NCBI GenBank assembly: GCA_964016985.1
Contig: OZ024821.1
Location: forward strand, 127,426,555-127,490,554
Source of the DNA: Anodontia alba
Lineage: Eukaryota; Mollusca; Bivalvia; Lucinida; Lucinidae
DNA length: 64,000 nt
Direction: 5' to 3'
A program made the position numbers and the translations under genes. The notes under the pieces are model-generated. The model saw only the letters and a program-made list of their open reading frames with translations. It made no database searches and was not told where the DNA came from. Shown here piece by piece: positions 21,385 to 32,739 of this stretch. Numbering within the stretch: position 1 is the first letter of the stretch; each line of letters begins with the position of its first letter.

Positions 21385-21452
21385 GGCAAACAAAGTAGAT
21401 CCTGATCAAACGCCGCGTTCTGCGGCATCTGATCTGGATCTACATTGTTTGC
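21385..21452. repeat. D2 hairpin
   Basis: GGCAAACAAAGTAGATCCTG stem with an ACGCCGCGTTCTGCGGCATC apex. Confidence 0.7.
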
Positions 21453-21624
21453 TCATGTTTGTCTGTCCCAAATACGGAACTTATCAGGGTCATCACAGAA
21501 GAGACGGTCAGAAAAAATAATGAATAACGAAACAGAATTTTTCCTGGCCACGCGATAGTGCGAGGCATTTTGTTTGCTCACCGGACAACTTTGTGCCCGG
21601 CCGTGTCTGTCCGTCTGTCCATCA

Positions 21625-21960
21625 GTGCTGACGTTCCAACATTTTGATTTTAGGTCTTACTACAATGTTGAATTTACACAACTGATTAGGAACTAACCCT
21701 GACCATTTTAGGGGCTAGTTTATGTTTTTTGAACAGAATAATCTTTTTCAAAATAGCCTCCCCGGAGTAACTATTAAAGTTCGCCATTATTTTCAGTGCT
21801 GACGTTCCAACATTTTGATTTTAGGTCTTACTACAATGTTGAATTTACACAGCTGATTAGGGGCTAACCCTAACCATTTACGGGGCTAGGTAATGTATTT
21901 TGAACCGAATAAATCTTGTCCAAATTAGCCTCCCTTTCACTAAATATTCGCCCGTCTGTC
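21625..21960. repeat. 171-bp tandem duplication
   Basis: GTGCTGACGTTCCAACATTT begins units at 21625 and 21796. Both continue with GTCTTACTACAATGTTGAAT and a GGGGCTAG motif. Confidence 0.85.
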
Positions 21961-22318
21961 TGTAGTCCGTATTTCGTGAACCTTTTTTACAAGATCTCGT
22001 GCGGAATCGTTCATGCGGCAAATTGGGATACTTATTTACAGAATTATGGCCCCTAATAAATTTTACATGAACAACCTGAAGGAATTGCGATTAGCCCGTT
22101 TTAATTCTGTAGGCGAAAACCAAATTAGATGGTCTCTTGTCTAACTGGCAAAAACATCTCAAAATATGCTCCTTTTTATCTCTTAAAGCGCCGAGCAGAA
22201 TTTGTAGCAGACGACATTCTATTTTTTTATTAATTTACTTAGAAAATAAATCTTGACATTTCATGTGAATCGTCTGCTTTGCACACAAGTATTCGTATTT
22301 AAAATTCTTGCTATTTTA

Positions 22319-22567
22319 CATCAAGAAAACATACATGTACCTATATAATTTTGACCCCCTTAAAGCTCACTTTTATATAGTAAAACTGGGGTTTACAGGG
22401 GTATACATTATGTTTCTAACTTTTGCTCAAAAACATAGACTCGTTAGAAACGCGTGGGCGTGTATGTTTTGAGCAGAAATATGAAAAATATCAGAATTTT
22501 TACCCGAAACTTTCAGTTTTTGGTGGTGAAATTTTCAGTATGTTTGAATAGGCGTGTTTTCGTAATG
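22319..22567 (-). mobile_element. Family A element, stem mostly deleted
   Basis: CATCAAGAAAACATAC to TTTTCGTAATG. The central hairpin is reduced to ACATAGACTCGTTAGAAACG. Confidence 0.75.
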
Positions 22568-22674
22568 GCATACATTTTCAAGAGACACTTGCAAAACAAA
22601 AATCTATTTGTATTGTAGTTTCCATGCATTGACTTATTATTTTTTACCATCTTTATCCTCTTGTTTTGCAGAAA

Positions 22675-24832
22675 ATGTGGAAAATTTTATTACTAGCTAT
22701 TGTAACTGTTACATTATTTCTCTGTCTACCGGATTAAATACTCGCTTATTCGCAAACCTCGAACACTGAAGCCAAATGTCCCCATAACTGTTCATGCAAA
22801 GACACACAGATTCGGTGTGGTGGTTATATTCCACAGGAGATTACTGGACATTATACTGAATTGTCATTGCAAGAACTAAATCCTAAAGAACTAAAAGCCA
22901 AACGGTTTTGTAGTGTGTCTTGGGAGAATATTGTGAAACTTTCTATTGAGTCAGTGAATTTAACAGAAAAGTTCAGCATAGAGGACAATACTTTTTTCTG
23001 CCTGGATCATATAAAAGCTTTAAAGCTTAAATTTCCTAAGGTAAAAGATTTCACAGTAAATACTTTTTTCTGGTTTAAGTGATGCAGTAGAGATCGACCT
23101 CTCAGGCTGTTCCAGAATACTGTCGGAGGATATAATTACGGCATTATCTGATAACACCAATCTACCAAAACTAACCAAACTGATTCTAGTTGGAATTGGG
23201 AGATTCTTTGGAGACATAGCATTTTCACAGAGGTTAGTCAATGTATTTGGTTCTAGGAATATAACCGACATTAATTTAAGTTCTACGTTTATTCACATGC
23301 TTGACCCGGTTTTGGAACCTATGTGTGGCAGTCTAGCAACTTTCAATATATCAAACATTCAGTTCAGTGCTGGATCAAACTTACATTACGAAAACATGCC
23401 TATTCAAATATGTTGAAAATTTCACCACCAAAAAATGAAAATTTTCAGATAAAAAATTCTGACTTTTTTTTTCATATTTCTGCTCAAAACATAGATTGTG
23501 GGTACTCGTTAGAACCGCCTCGATGAGGCGGTTCTAACGAGTACCCACAATCTATGTTTTTGAGCAGAAATAAGAAAAATAATGTATACGCCTGTCAACC
23601 CCAGTTTTACTATATAAAAGTGGGGTTCAAGGGGGTCAAAATTATATAGGCATGTTTTCGTGATGTATGACAAAAAATCATGCGAGTCCCTGCGAACTCT
23701 AGACGTAAGCGGTGTGAAATTTCCAGGACCTCCAGCGTTATTAAGCAATATTACTTTTGCAAATATATCTCTGGTACTTAGAAGGGTACATACAAATTTT
23801 TTTTGCCAGTGAAACAGCCATTTATGCTAATCGACTACTATCGGTAGCTCCGGAGTACAACATCGCCATTATAAATTCCTCAGTCACCTTTCCATTTAAA
23901 ACTCACATTACCGAGATACATGCGAGTGGCTACAGAATTTCTACTCTAGATCTGCAATTAAATCTTCCTGAAAATCGGTTATTGTATCCCGACATCTCCT
24001 ATAACCATATTTCAGATATTGGTCCTAAAGTATTGAGAAATCTGATATTTCTAAAGAAACTTGATTTATCAAACAATCAGCTGTCCCAAACAAAACTGTT
24101 TACTGAAACTTTTTCTACTTTATTTCAAAGTAACAAAGCCCTTACCAATATAAATCTTGCATCAAATGGACTTAAATATATACCAAGAAATACTATCTCA
24201 TTCAACACGGCTTTAAAGTATTTAAAACTATCTGGCAACTCTTTGAGTCAAATAACTTTTGATATATCTAAGCTTGTGCATCTTGACATAGTTGATCTCA
24301 AAGATAATTCAATAGAGAACCTGGATGAGACCTCTCGAAACATTTTTGACAATTTATGCAGGTTCCAACAAAGGCACCGGAACCACACTAAGGTAATAAT
24401 ACGGTTGACGTTTATCTACAAGGAAATCCGCTGTCCTGTTACTGTAATTCTTTGGATTTCATTACGTGGTTTATGATCTCCCTGGCTTCCAAAGGACGCG
24501 GCTGTTGTACCACTGTAAGATAGACGGCCGACAGGTGCCCATGAATGACGCAGCTATTAAGGCCGCTGAAGAAGACTGTGAAAGACCGACACGTAGGCGA
24601 AGGATTATATTGCTTTCAAGTATTTTGTCAACATCTGGAGTAGTAGCAATAGCGTTGATAATTATTATTCTAGTGAAAAGACAAAGGAGAAGAAGATTGT
24701 ACGAACGTATTGAAGGCCAGATAGGATTGCTTCGTGAGGACCTAACTGGATACAAATTTCCCGTCTTTGTATCTTTTTCTAGCATGGATGATGAATTTAT
24801 TGCAAAGAAGTACTCGGGCCACTTCAGGTACA
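22675..24832 (+). pseudogene. Toll-like receptor pseudogene (LRRNT, LRRs, LRRCT, TM, start of TIR)
   Basis: Remnant of a cell-surface Toll-like receptor. Order along the strand: a 3' splice acceptor (TTTTGCAG, just before 22672); an ATG with a hydrophobic signal peptide MWKILLLAIVTVTLFLC; an LRR N-terminal cap CPHNCSCKDTQIRCGG; leucine-rich repeats, clearest as LKKLDLSNNQL, NINLASNGL and LKYLKLSGNSL; a C-terminal cap GNPLSCYCNSLDFITWF; a transmembrane run STSGVVAIALIIIILV; a basic stop-transfer RQRRRR; and TIR box 1 PVFVSFSSMDDEFI. It is dead in several ways. There is a TAA in frame at 22735-22737 and frameshifts near 23065, 23795, 24400 and 24475. A family A element sits at 23384-23665, and the TIR domain stops after box 1. 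The LRR-to-TIR order is diagnostic for Toll/TLR, but the ligand is unknowable from this copy. Confidence 0.88.
23384..23665 (+). mobile_element. Family A element inside the TLR pseudogene
   Basis: Complete copy CATTACGAAAACATGCC to TTTTCGTGATG. Removing exactly CATTACG...GTGATG rejoins AAC TTA with TAT GAC in the same reading frame of the receptor, with no duplicated bases. Confidence 0.9.
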
Positions 24833-25228
24833 CTGTAATAAATTTCCATACGTGGAATAGCTGGCAACCAGCTGGCAGTGCAGGTACAGTTAATTTTTTA
24901 CCGACGCCTGTAGATTATTTTAGGAATTCGTTTCGCAGTAATTTGGTAGGTTGGGACAAAGTATGGTAAGCAGGCCATGGTAGGGTCATGGGCTACCATA
25001 TCGTATAGTAAGACTACTCACCCATGCCCTATCCTAAGAGATAATTCCTGCAGAAACTATACGGACGCCCGTTAAATTAATGGTACGGGTACTGGCAGCT
25101 GGTTGGCAGTTATTTTACCCGGCGTAAAACCTACAGACAATTTTTACAGTTCTTATTTATAAACCTAACATACTCTAAATATTCAGGCAGAATGTGGCTG
25201 AGCAAACGACAGTCTCTGAGCAAATTGC
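24833..25228. other. Sequence after the TLR truncation point
   Basis: TIR homology ends near 24832. The segment has related motifs at 24860 (CTGGCAACCAGCTGGCAGT) and 25087 (GGTACTGGCAGCTGGTTGGC) but no gene. Confidence 0.45.
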
Positions 25229-25590
25229 TTCTTAGACTGAGAATCAGTTGGGTCGTCTCAAAGGATCAGTTTGGCTGTCTTAGAGGGCCAGTTTGGTCGT
25301 CTCAGAGGATCAGGCTGGTCGTCTCAAAGGATCAGTTTGGCTGTCTTAGAGGACCGATTCGGTCGTCTTAGAGGACCAGTTCGGTCGTCTTAGAGGACCA
25401 ATTCGGTCGCCTTAGAGGACCAGTTCGATCGTATTAGAGGACCAGTTCGATCGTCTTAGAGGACCAGTTCGATCGTCTTAGAGGACCAGTTCGGTCGTCT
25501 TAGGGGACCAGTTTGGTCGTCTTAGAGGATCAGTTTGGTCGTCTTAGCGGATCAATTTGGTCGTCTTAGCGGATATGGTTGGTCGGCCAG
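25229..25590. repeat. 22-bp minisatellite, about 16 units
   Basis: Unit TTAGAGGACCAGTTCGGTCG plus TC; period 22 measured at 25390, 25412 and 25434. Outer units are more diverged (TCTCAAAGGATCAGTTTGG). Not a multiple of three, so not coding. Confidence 0.9.
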
Positions 25591-25596
25591 ATTTTT

Positions 25597-25798
25597 AACC
25601 CATTTGTGTGGACTCAGCTATCTCAGCTCTTTGGACAGGTCCTTTTCCAATAGAAGGAATTCTCTGGTTGGGTTTTGTTATCACTATATTTTATAGAAAT
25701 TCTTGTATTTTTTGCAAATAGTGTAGACCCCGATCAGACGCCGCGTTCTACACAGTTTACTAATGCCCCTTTTATGGAACACTAATCATAAATGGGTT
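25597..25798. mobile_element. Family D MITE
   Basis: AACCCATTTGTGTGG and ATAAATGGGTT ends; the right half of the central hairpin is lost (ACGCCGCGTTCTACACAG). Confidence 0.7.
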
Positions 25799-25911
25799 AA
25801 AGGTCGCTAAGTATTTAAACGCGCTTTCTCAAATTTTAGAATCCTGTTAAAATGGAATACCCTTTAAGGGGAGGCAAAATTCTGTAGCTTCCTTTCTGAA
25901 AAAGAGTTTAT

Positions 25912-27125
25912 CATCACGAAAACTTGCCTATATAATTTTGACCCCCTTAAACCCAACTTTTATATAGTAAAACTTGGGTTTACTGCGATATACATCATTT
26001 ATCTTATTTCTGCTCAAAAACGTAGATTGTGGGCACTCGTTAGAACCGCCTCGCTGAGGCGGTTCTAGCGAGTACTCACAATCTATGTTTTGAGCAGAAA
26101 TATGAAAAAATGTCAGAGTTTTTTTATCTGAAAATTTTCAGTTTTTGGAGGTGAAATTTTCTATATATTTGAATAGGCGTGTTTTCGTTACGTATTAAAG
26201 AGAGAGAAAAAAAAATAAAAAAAACTCTGACATTTTTCTTATTTGTGCTCAAAAACGTAGATTGTGGGCACTTGTTAGAACGGCCTCAGCGAGACGGTTC
26301 TAACGAGTACTCACAATCTATGTTTTGAGCAGAAATATGAAAACTGTCAGAGTTTTTTATCTGAAAATTTTCAGTTTTTGGAGGTGAAACGTTCTATATA
26401 TTTGAATAGGCGTGTTTTCGTAACGTATTAAAGAGAGAAAAAAAAAAACTGATATTTTTCTTATTTCTGCTCAAAAACGTAGACTGTGGGTACTCGTTAG
26501 AACGGCCTCGCCGAGGTGGTTCTAACGAGTACTCACAATCTATGTTTTGAGCAGAAATATGAAAAATGGTTCAGTTTTTTTATCTGAAAATTTTCAGTTT
26601 TTGGAGGTGAAATTTTCTATATATTTGAATAGGCGTGTTTTCGTAACGTATTAAAGAGAGAAAAAAAAATTAAAAAAAAACTCTGATATTTTTTATTATT
26701 TCTGCTCAAAAACGTAGATTGTGGGCACTCGTTAGAACGGCCTCGCCGAGGCGGTTCTAACGAGTACTCACAATCTATGTTTTGAGCAGAAATATGAAAA
26801 ATGTCAGAGTTTTTTTATCTGAAAATTTTCAGTTTTTGGAGGTGAAATTTTCTATATATTTGAATAGGCGTGTTTTCGTAACGTATTAAAGAGAGAAAAA
26901 AAAATTAAAAAAAAACTCTGATATTTTTTATTATTTCTGCTCAAAAACGTAGATTGTGGGCACTCGTTAGAACGGCCTCGCCGAGGCGGTTCTAACGAGT
27001 ACTCACAATCTATGTTTTGAGCAGAAATATGAAAAATGTCAGAGTTTTTTTATCTGAAAATTTTCAGTTTTTGGAGGTGAAATTTTCTATATATTTGAAT
27101 AGGCGTGTTTTCGTAACGTATTAAA
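25912..27125 (-). repeat. Tandem array grown from a family A element
   Basis: First a whole reverse copy (25912-26192). Then come four further units of about 230-240 bp. Each lacks the 5' CCCCTTAAACC hairpin but has an ACTCTGAYATTTTT segment, the central stem, and the end TTTTCGTAACGTATTAAAGA. Units begin near 26193, 26430, 26650 and 26885. The junction GTATTAAAGAGAG plus an A-rich stretch is shared by all units. Confidence 0.9.
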
Positions 27126-27129
27126 GAGA

Positions 27130-27195
27130 AAAAAAAAACAACAAAAAAAAAAACCTTCGCACCCCCTTCCCCCACCCCCCCCCCCCACCCCCACC
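27130..27195. repeat. A-rich then C-rich low complexity
   Basis: Poly-A with CAACAA followed by a CCCCCACCC run. Confidence 0.85.
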
Positions 27196-27564
27196 CACCG
27201 TGGGAGCAGATTCTTTTATTTTAGTGTAGACCCCTTCTCAGAAAGGGCCTGGGATGCAGGAAAGCAAACAGCAAGTCACTATAATTGTCTCCCTTGTAAA
27301 ACATGACGAAAACTCTACCAAGTATATCCTTTTATACTAAGGCGTCCGAAAATATAGGTTTATTATGGCAGTTTCCATGATGATGTCTTCGTGCGGATTC
27401 AGAGGGGGTTCAGTCGAACCTCCTTTTGACTAAAAAGTTCATTCTCATTGGAAATTTTGAATACCGTATTTACCCTAAATACTCACATCTCTTACGTTTT
27501 ACCTTATTCTACCATTCAACAACATTTTACTGCCTATGAATGTATGTAAAGTTGTTGGATGAGT
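27196..27564. other. Intergenic, fragmentary
   Basis: It starts with half of an I hairpin (27200-27245). From 27400 the sequence resembles 12025-12240, then enters a D2 hairpin. Confidence 0.45.
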
Positions 27565-27847
27565 GGCAAACAGTGTAGACCCTGATCACACACCACGTTC
27601 TGTGGCGTCTGATCTGTGACTACACTGTATGCCCAGACCTGTCTTTCCGAATACGTAGAACGGTATTTTGATCAACTCGAAATCCCACTCAGAAATCATC
27701 CTGGATCTGCCTCTGCTGTCAGTTGCATTAAAAAAAATGGCCTCGCTGACCTAATGGTTGTGTGTAAAATTGCTGGATGAGTGACAAACAGTGTAGACCC
27801 TGATCAGACGCCAAGTTCTCCGGCGTTAGATCTGGGTCTACACTGTC
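27565..27847. repeat. Two D2 hairpins about 220 bp apart
   Basis: GGCAAACAGTGTAGACCCTG at 27565 and GACAAACAGTGTAGACCCTG at 27783. Both share the flanks GTGTAAA(A/G)TTG(C/T)TGGATGAGTG, so they are a local duplication. Confidence 0.75.
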
Positions 27848-28653
27848 TTCTCAGGTCTGGTTTTTTCGAATACGTAGAGTAAATATGGTAATTGAACTTC
27901 CTCAGAAACCATCCTGGATCCGCCCCTGTGCGAACAGTAACAATCGAAATCAGCCAACGGTGTCGCACAATCTGATACACCCGTGGCCACAAAAGTGTAC
28001 AAAGTTTGGTGTGCTAGTCCTTCCTTTCATTCAATGTAATACTTCAACAATTGTAAAATATCCCAACGTCCTGTTGGTTTACTTATATTATGGTATAAAT
28101 TCAAAACACTGGATAATGTAAATTTCTTTGCAACTTTGTACAGTGTCCAATTTTGTGTACATCTCACTTGTCAAAATATACATCAGGCCGAAATCTGGAA
28201 CAAAAGTAACCTTTTATATTATTATCTTACTTCTCTGCAGGTGGCGTTTAGTGCCGTGTGGTGGCCGTAAAACGTCTCCCCGTACTTCACCATGCTGCAG
28301 ATTATATTTTAATTCCGTTGGAATCGTTGAGTCTATTCTGGCTGCGTTGAAAATGGACTACCGCTTAAGATGGCGCTAGGGGGACGTATGCAGCCTCGCA
28401 AATAACAAATCAAGCAATGTACATTTTTAGGCCCAGGTATTTATTGAAAGTGACTTCATCAGACTTTGGTTTTTTGTTTCTGTCATTGTGTGTCTTTGCA
28501 TTTATGTCTTGGTATTTTAGTTTTCATTTTGGATAGCCGTTTGGCTGTTTTTTTGGAAAGAAACTGTCTTTTGGCTTTCTGCTAGTAGTGTTTTAATTGT
28601 GGTGCCGTAGCTTTAAGTGCGTCCTCCTTTCCCTATGGTGCCTTGGACGGAAG
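27848..28653. other. Intergenic, nothing recognised
   Basis: CTTCTCTGCAGGTGGCG at 28228-28246 looks like an acceptor but opens no convincing exon. Confidence 0.4.
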
Positions 28654-28914
28654 TCTTCCATTTTTTTTCTCCAACGAATCTATGCGTTTGTCAGCTGATT
28701 CCTTCTTTTGCTCTTCTTTGGGTTTATTGGAAGAAGACGATGAAGACGAACGAGACTTCGTCGTACTTGTCTTTCTGGAAGGTTTTTCCTTACACGTGTC
28801 AGTGTTGGAAGTCCCCATTTGCAATATCTCATTTCCGGTATCGGCCTCGCAACTGTCGTCAATAACCCGTTGTATATCGGCTGCCAACGCCGTAGAAACC
28901 TGTTTCTGAGACAT
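28654..28914 (-). pseudogene. Duplicated N-terminal fragment of DIRS-like ORF1
   Basis: On the minus strand it encodes MSQKQVSTALAADIQRVIDD and a Ser-rich basic stretch up to DKRIDSLEKKN, then loses homology. It is the same as the start of ORF1 at 35545, with changes such as A for V before DKRIDS. It exists only because it lies in the inverted-repeat arm. Confidence 0.85.
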
Positions 28915-29197
28915 GACAATATCTCTGGTCAACAGACTTACCAACCAATAACTTAATAAAATTAAAATAAATAACCTTCTTGAGTTCATTTAGCTGTAAC
29001 GATAAGCCGATGTTTTCAGTTCCACGCCGGAAGATAAACTGACAAATACATGCGCTTGACGAAGGGAGATAATTCAGATCTTGCTCACTCAAGCGTTTGC
29101 GGGTTAAGGTCGATGTAGTCGGGGGACGAATTCAAAAGTATCTTTGGAATGGTAAGTAAAGCGTAGTGAAGTGAAATTGCCGTTTGGATGAGGTTTC

Positions 29198-29402
29198 CGC
29201 ACGGTCTTACTGCTAACGCTCCTGACTTTGGATCGCGAGGTCCTGGGTTCGAATCCCCAACTAGACATGCTAGACATGGAGATCAGCGAGTGACTGTAGG
29301 GTGCCTCGCTGCACAGAGTCTTGTAATATATGTCCTTCATCGTCTCGATATGACTTAAATACTGTTTAAAGAGACGTAAAACATCAATCATCATCATTGC
29401 CG
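29198..29402 (+). mobile_element. tRNA-derived SINE (left arm copy)
   Basis: Head with a TTACTGCTAACGC box-A-like segment and GGGTTCGAATCC box B at 29244-29255; tail AAACATCAATCATCATCATT. It abuts the DIRS end. Confidence 0.65.
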
Positions 29403-29615
29403 TCAGATAAATATGAACTGTGAGACAATTAACTCTTTGCATGCTGGGTAATTTTGCATGATTTTTTTTTTCAAAGAAATCTTTCAGGAATACCATCAGA
29501 GTATCAAACAGCTTGGATCCGGATCAGGCCCGACGTTTTGTCAAAACTATTTGCAAAGGTTATCAGCAGACGACAAAAGTGGCCACTAATGGAGAAAGAG
29601 TTAAAAATTTGGATA

Positions 29616-29836
29616 AACCCATTTATGCCGAGCGGACTTCTACCTAATTTCTTTGGACAGGTCCATTTCCAACAGAAGGGGATCTGATTACTTATTATTA
29701 GCATGTTTTATTAAAATTCATGAATTTATTGCAAACAGTGTAGACACTGATCAGACGCCGCAAAACGTGGCGGCTGATCTGGAACTACACTGTTTGGCAA
29801 TGTCCTTTTATGGGACGCTAGGCTTAAATGGATTAA
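29616..29836. mobile_element. Family D MITE (left arm copy)
   Basis: AACCCATTTATGCCGAGCGG and TTAAATGGATTAA ends; CAAACAGTGTAGACACTGAT hairpin. Confidence 0.8.
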
Positions 29837-29864
29837 GCAATCTACCTTTAGTATATGCAAAAAG

Positions 29865-30060
29865 AAAAACAACTACAACAAAAACAAACAAACAAAACAA
29901 AAACAAAACAAAACAAAAAGACAACAACAACACACACACACACACAACGAAACAAAAACCAACAAAAACACACACAAAAAACAACAAAAATAAAATAAAT
30001 AAATAAATAAAATTCACAAAACAACAACAACAAAACAAAAAAAAAACAACAAAAACAAAA
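29865..30060. repeat. AAC/ACA-rich low complexity
   Basis: Mixed (AAC)n, (CA)n and (AAAT)n. The right arm has the T/G-rich complement expanded with (TTTA)n at 34371-34425. Confidence 0.9.
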
Positions 30061-30661
30061 ATCAATAGAACAAGATAAGAGGGAATTCTGTAGCGGTTCT
30101 GCCACTTTAGGCGAATGGCTACATTCCAGGGGCTTGATAATTCTATCAAAATTGTTTTCGCCTTCCTTTCGAAAAGAAGTCTACTCTAAAAGGAGAGAAT
30201 TTTGCTCACGTTGTGTCTCTTTTTTTTTTCTTTACTGGTGTACAAAAAAGAGGCATATAGGTTTGCGTACGCCTAGAGGCGACAGCACGTACAATCTCGT
30301 CAGAAAATGTGCAGTTCACTGAAAAGAATACTTGGATCTTCTAGATTTTAAAGGGACTGCATATATATTATTCGCTTTCCACCATCCTTTACATGGGAGA
30401 CATTTTTTTCGGACTTCCTGTTTGCCAAGCCGCTTCTTAAAAGGGGTCTACTTTAAAATGGAAGAATTTCGCGGGGAGTAAATTCTTTCATTTAGAGTTT
30501 TCAGGCGGCGGACGATAAATTAGAGTTGTCTTGCATGAAAGTGTGTCTGTTCTCCTTTAAAGGAATTAGCTCGGACCAAGAATACGTTGCGCATATCCTG
30601 AGCATGCGCTGCGAAAATGACTATGAAGATTCAGGAACAGCCACAATCACGAAGCACAGCT

Positions 30662-30928
30662 CATTACGAAACACGCCTATTCAAATATATTGAAAATTTC
30701 ACCATCAAAAACTGAAAATTTTCAGATAAAAAACCGATATTTTTCATATTTCTGCTCAAAAATATAGATTGTGGGTACTCGTTAGAACCGCCTCGATGAG
30801 GCGGTTCTAACGAGTACCACAATCAATGTTTTTGAGCAGAAATAAGAAAACTAATGTATACCCCTGTAAACCCTCGTTTTACTATATAAAAGTGGGGTTT
30901 AAGGGGGTCAAATTACATAGGTATGTTT
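30662..30928 (+). mobile_element. Family A element spanning the inner edge of the left arm
   Basis: Starts CATTACGAAACACGCC. Only its first half (to about 30799) is repeated at 33579-33718. The 3' end is truncated at GGTATGTTT. Confidence 0.8.
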
Positions 30929-30990
30929 AGGCGTGCAAGTTTCCGTCCGTCCATCCATCCGTTCGTCTTTCCGCCAACATTCTCCCTGGG

Positions 30991-32425
30991 TGTCTTGTGA
31001 GCTCAACTCCTCTTACAGTTTTGTACCGATCATTTTGAAACTTTGCTTGTGTTTTCGTCATGGTATGAAGATGTGCATGTGGTTTGGATATGATTGTCAG
31101 ATTATTTTTTTGTCACTTTTTCCACATTGTGAACACAGTCATTTTTCACCTCAATATATAGACAGTGGGTACCTCTTGTGAGCGCAACTCCTCTTACAGT
31201 TTTATACTGATTGTTTTGAAACTTTGCATGTGTTTTTTTCATGGTATGAGGATGTGCATGTGGTTTGGGTAAAATTGTTAGAACATTTTTATCACTTTTT
31301 CCACATTGTGAACTTAGTCATTTTTCACCCTTAATATATAGACAGTGGGTACCTCTTGTGAGCGCAACTCCTCTTACAGTTTTGTACTGATTGTTTTGAA
31401 ACTTTGTTTATGTTTTCTTCATGGTATGAGGATGTGCATGTGGTTTGGGTATAATTGTTAGAATTTTTTTTTCACTTTTTCCACATTGTGAACTTAGTCA
31501 TTTTTCATCCTCAATATATAAGCAATTGATACCTCTTGTGAGCGCAACTCCTCTTACAGTTTTGTACCGATTAATTTAAAACTTTGCATATGTTTTCTTC
31601 AAGGTATGAGGATGTGCATGTGGTTTGGATATAATTGTTAGATCATTTTGGTCACTTTTTTCACATTGTGAACTTAGTCATTTTTCACCCTTTATATATA
31701 AACAGTTGGTACCTCTTGTGAGTGCAACTCTTCTTACAGTTTTGTACCGATTATTATGAAACTTTGCATATGTTTTCTTCATGGTATGGGGATGTGTATG
31801 TGATTTGGATGTAATTATTAGGTTATTTTTTTTCACTTTTTCCACATTGTGAACTAAGTCATTTTTCACCCTCAATATATAGACACTGGGTACCTCGTGG
31901 GCACAACTCCTCATACAATTTTATACTAATCTTTTTGGAACTTTGCACATGTTATTCCGTAGTCTGAAGATGTGCACATGCTTTATATATAATCCTTGCT
32001 ATATTTTCTGTCACTTGTTTGAACTTTGTCATTTACTGACCTCAGATGTATAGACAGTGGGTACCAGGTCATTGCAACTTCTCATACAATTTTAAACCGG
32101 TCTTTTTGAAACTTTGCACATGTTTTCTCCCGGGTCTGCATTTCCCGGGTCTGCAGAAGTGCACGTGGGTTGGATATGATTTTATTTTTATTTTTATCAC
32201 CTTTTCCACTTAACTTTGTCATTTTCTTTACCTCAGATTTTTTCCACATTGTGAACTTAGTCGTGTTTCACGCTCAATATATAGACAGTGGGTACCTCGT
32301 GAGCACAACTCCTCGTACAATTTTATACCCATCTTTTTAAAATTTTGGACATGTTTTCTCCATAGTCTGAAGATGTGCATCTGCTTTTCATATAATCTTT
32401 GTCTTAATTTTTGTCACTTTTCCAA
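30991..32425. repeat. 180-bp satellite, about 8 units
   Basis: Unit starts ACCTCTTGTGAGCGCAACTC at 31171, 31351, 31531 and 31711 with an exact 180-bp period. Flanking units at 30991, 31892, 32063 and 32292 are more diverged or altered in length. It fills most of the spacer between the inverted-repeat arms. Confidence 0.9.
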
Positions 32426-32440
32426 CCTAGCACTGCAAAG

Positions 32441-32500
32441 AATGAAATAAACGTATTTAATAACCACCTTCTGATTGTGGCTCCTTGGAGGCCGTGGTAG
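32441..32500 (+). pseudogene. Second WRPW-stop end (Hes-like 3' exon remnant)
   Basis: After an acceptor-like ACTTTTCCAACCTAG one plus-strand frame reads TAKNEINVFNNHLLIVAPWRPW and then TAG (32498-32500). From the WRPW codons onward the DNA is homologous to the end and 3' flank of the Hes-like gene at 15193. Upstream there is only satellite and no bHLH or Orange sequence. It is best seen as a duplicated gene end, though a live terminal exon cannot be excluded. Confidence 0.45.
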
Positions 32501-32529
32501 GTGTTTCGGGGATATGGACTGTTAAATTT

Positions 32530-32739
32530 AACCCTTGTCCTGCGGAACCCGGATATGCCCTGCCTTTGCAAAACAGTGTAGATCCAGATCAGTTGGCTTC
32601 TAAGAAGCCAACTGATCTGGATCTGCACTGTTTGTCATTCAGTATGTGAATTTATATCAACAATCTGGATCAAGTAATCTGATTGGTTGAAAATTTGAAA
32701 AGGGCGTGGCATCTTAATTTATTCAGCAAGACAAGAGTT
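32530..32739. mobile_element. Family B MITE (duplicate of 14954)
   Basis: AACCCTTGTCCTGCGGAA and TTCAGCAAGACAAGAGTT ends, with the same apex. Confidence 0.85.

Larger units (their letters stand above)
28654..30799 (+). repeat. Left arm of a large inverted repeat
   Basis: It matches 33579-35805 in inverse orientation over its full length. In order it contains the 5' 0.5 kb of the DIRS-like element (inverted), a SINE, a D element, CA/AAC-rich low complexity, an I hairpin region and the left half of a family A element. The outer edge is in the A8 run of ORF1. The inner edge is the apex of the A-element hairpin. The arms differ by substitutions and small indels (the right arm is about 80 bp longer). 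Confidence 0.92.

Noticed and set aside
22861..23082. Independent small gene
   Set aside because: It is the LRR cap and first repeats of the TLR remnant, cut off by a frameshift.
28633..29092. Overlapping open frames on both strands around the ORF1 fragment (also 35367-35856)
   Set aside because: Only the MSQKQ frame has a protein-like pattern that continues into the rest of ORF1. The others are its shadows or SINE/terminus DNA.
29240..29260. A functional tRNA gene at the GGGTTCGAATCC box B
   Set aside because: No cloverleaf acceptor stem closes around it. It is the head of a SINE, and it is duplicated in the inverted repeat.
29653..30149. Open frames rich in K/T/N or F/V/C in the inverted-repeat arms (also 34233-34790)
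   Set aside because: They are translations of low-complexity AAC/CA and T/G tracts and D-element DNA, with no motifs.
30991..32425. CRISPR-like regular repeats
   Set aside because: The 180-bp units are head-to-tail without unique spacers, and this is animal DNA; it is a satellite.
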